Positions 5,224-5,692 of a stretch of DNA of 5,692 bases are shown here, piece by piece (position 1 is the stretch's first letter; the number at the start of each line of letters is the position of its first letter). The stretch is from Phascolarctobacterium sp. (lineage in GTDB: Bacteria; Bacillota; Negativicutes; Acidaminococcales; Acidaminococcaceae): the NCBI GenBank assembly GCA_022718015.1, contig JAIHZV010000092.1, positions 1 through 5,692 of the forward strand. The letters run 5' to 3'. The notes below the pieces were generated by a model, which was not told the DNA's origin, did not search any database, and saw only the letters and a program-made list of their open reading frames with translations. Both the position numbers and the translations under genes were made by a program.

Positions 5224-5692
5224 TTATTCTCCCAGCTCTTGGGCGCATTCCACAAATTTTACGCCTGCGTTCTGCATTTCCTGCATGGCAGCGGCGATGG
5301 TGTCAGGAGCTATGCCGCGGCAGGCAGCCTTGTTCAGGATAACGTCAAAGCCTGCGTCTCTTAATTGCAGCACGGTGTTTTTCACGCAGTAGTCGGTTGC
5401 GAGGCCACCGCAGATGACGGTCGTGATGCCGTGGCAGCGCAGATATTCAATCGCACCGGTGGAAAGCGTATTCTTTAAATCATGGTAGCAGGCACCATAG
5501 GGATGCTTATCCGGTTCAATGCCCTTGAAAACTTGAAAATCATAGGCCTGCGGGTCAAGGCCTGCGATAAACTCAAAGCCCTTAGTGCCGATGATGGCAT
5601 GTGCAGGCCAGCGGATATCAAGGTCAGGATAGCCTTCGATGGGAGAGAGCGGAGCATGCTCTGCGTCACTGATCCACAGTGCGCTCATGCTG
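5224..5692 (-). CDS. Nicotinamidase / isochorismatase-family cysteine hydrolase, N-terminus outside window
   Basis: The frame is open to the right edge, so about 155 of an expected ~180-210 residues are present and the Met at 5688 is unlikely to be the start. The visible part fits PncA-type nicotinamidase, which converts nicotinamide to nicotinate plus ammonia in NAD+ salvage in the cytoplasm. Counting from that Met, it shows a D-A-E-H stretch (8-11) where the metal-binding DxH lies, WPAHAIIGTKG with the third metal His (30), FKG with the candidate catalytic Lys (55), and GGLATDYCVKNT with the nucleophile Cys (101). The catalytic Asp of the triad lies in the missing N-terminus. Oddities: the common 'WP.HC' is WPAHA, and the first metal motif is DxxH rather than DxH, so a related cysteine hydrolase of other specificity is possible. 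It is GC-rich like the left-hand core genes and convergent with the cassette. Confidence 0.85.
   Translation of the reverse strand, partial: SMSALWISDAEHAPLSPIEGYPDLDIRWPAHAIIGTKGFEFIAGLDPQAYDFQVFKGIEPDKHPYGACYHDLKNTLSTGAIEYLRCHGITTVICGGLATDYCVKNTVLQLRDAGFDVILNKAACRGIAPDTIAAAMQEMQNAGVKFVECAQELGE

Overview
The window looks like a chromosomal segment of a low-to-medium GC Firmicute. The mixture of GC-rich housekeeping genes, a putative lipoprotein and an ECF-S-like GGDEF protein would suit a Negativicute-type gut anaerobe, but that placement is an inference from gene style, not from a marker gene. Seven protein-coding genes are visible, two of them cut by the window edges. No tRNA, rRNA, CRISPR array, transposase or integrase is seen.

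Positions 1-2869 (+ strand) hold a tight, GC-rich, probably co-transcribed run. It consists of the C-terminal end of a NagD-type HAD phosphatase, a complete M24-family (Xaa-Pro peptidase-like) metallopeptidase with all five metal ligands, and a membrane-bound GGDEF diguanylate cyclase. The first ~190 residues of the cyclase look like the six-helix substrate-binding (S) component of ECF vitamin transporters. A GNRA-loop hairpin at 2873-2908 ends the run and also serves the convergent gene.

Positions 2913-3755 (- strand) encode a lipoprotein of unknown function with a clear signal peptide and lipobox. Upstream of it is a ~130-bp AT-rich divergent intergenic region.

Positions 3890-5164 (+ strand) hold a conspicuously AT-rich two-gene cassette. 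It is a small protein resembling the DUF6978 family followed 18 bp later by a DUF1828/DUF1829 protein, with its own near-consensus promoter and its own strong terminator (5166-5209). Its composition, compact layout and isolation from the neighbouring core genes make it the likeliest accessory module here. Its function is not known; a phage- or defence-related role is a guess.

From 5224 to the right edge (- strand) lies the C-terminal three quarters of a nicotinamidase/isochorismatase-family cysteine hydrolase (PncA-like), GC-rich again, marking the return to core genome.
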